From Pseudomonadota bacterium (lineage in GTDB: Bacteria; Pseudomonadota; Alphaproteobacteria; Rhizobiales; Rhizobiaceae): a DNA stretch of 5,717 bases. Of this stretch, positions 5,528-5,717 are shown piece after piece (within the stretch, counting starts at the first letter, position 1; each line of letters begins with the position of its first letter). The notes under the pieces were generated by a model. It was given only the letters and a program-made list of their open reading frames with translations. It was not told the origin of the DNA and did not search any database. Location: positions 1-5,717 of the forward strand of contig JAEWKX010000159.1 of the NCBI GenBank assembly GCA_023393575.1, read 5' to 3'. The translations under genes and the position numbers were made by a program.

Positions 5528-5717
5528 CAGGTGCGGTCTCGATCTTCTCGCGCCCTGCCATGGCGATCGTCATCATTCTGCTGGCGATTGCCCTGGACCA
5601 GGCGATCAAGTTTGCGGTGGAGACCTATCTGCCCATGGAGGAGGCGGTGCCGGTCATCCCGATGCTTGCCTTGTACCGCACCTACAATCTCGGCGTCGCC
5701 TTCTCCCTTCTCTCGGG
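5524..5717 (+). CDS. lspA: Lipoprotein signal peptidase LspA (signal peptidase II), N-terminal part, runs off the window
   Basis: LspA is an inner-membrane aspartyl peptidase that cleaves prolipoprotein signal peptides after Lgt adds the diacylglyceryl group. The window holds the first 64 codons of about 160-170. Residues 13-31 form the first transmembrane helix ([18 protein letters not shown]). It contains the conserved DxxxK pair, Asp25 and Lys29. Residues 51-61, [11 protein letters not shown], are the family's NxGxAF motif with Asn55. The two catalytic aspartates lie in the C-terminal half outside the window. The ATG at 5524 overlaps the TrmH-family stop as ATGA and has no strong ribosome site of its own, pointing to translational coupling. 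Confidence 0.95.
   Translation, partial: MTGAVSIFSRPAMAIVIILLAIALDQAIKFAVETYLPMEEAVPVIPMLALYRTYNLGVAFSLLS

Noticed and set aside
1..5717. CRISPR array, insertion sequence, tRNA/rRNA gene, prophage or defence system
   Set aside because: No regularly spaced repeats, transposase or terminal repeats, cloverleaf sequences or phage/defence domains were seen; the genes are of core chromosomal type.

Overview
The window is a stretch of high-GC chromosome from an alphaproteobacterium, most likely of the Rhizobiales (Hyphomicrobiales) and close to the Rhizobiaceae. The evidence is the strong C/G bias at third codon positions, the hrcA-grpE pair, a short EIIANtr (PtsN) of rhizobial length, a long-form HPF, and the rhizobial look of the protein sequences. 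I recognise these families from the translations; no database search was possible.

Layout. Bases 1-1506 (+) carry the end of hrcA (heat-shock repressor) and all of grpE (DnaK nucleotide exchange factor). Between them lies a 90-bp gap with a probable heat-shock-type promoter. A long, perfect, two-way hairpin terminator (1518-1556) separates grpE from the convergent minus-strand unit. That unit, read right to left, is hpf (2693-2118) followed by ptsN (2052-1591). A gene-free gap of about 310 bp (2694-3003) follows, with candidate hpf promoters but no trace of rpoN, the gene usually found upstream of hpf-ptsN. Next is an orphan coxG-like SRPBCC gene on the minus strand (3456-3004). A short divergent promoter region leads into a plus-strand operon: a RlmI-like SAM-dependent methyltransferase (to 4685), a TrmH/SpoU-family RNA 2'-O-methyltransferase (4682-5527), and the start of lspA (5524 to the window end). 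The last three genes are joined by ATGA start/stop overlaps and are probably translationally coupled.

How the genes work together. The left part is protein-quality control (HrcA, GrpE). The middle is stress and nutrient signalling: HPF parks ribosomes as 100S dimers, and PtsN is the output protein of the nitrogen-related phosphotransferase system. The right part is RNA modification plus lipoprotein maturation. No mobile element, CRISPR array, RNA gene or defence system is visible, and I see no convincing new system. The points most worth a second look are the missing rpoN next to hpf, the uncertain or possibly frameshifted start of the RlmI-like methyltransferase, the lack of a cysteine where RlmI-type m5C enzymes carry one, and the palindromic promoter of grpE.
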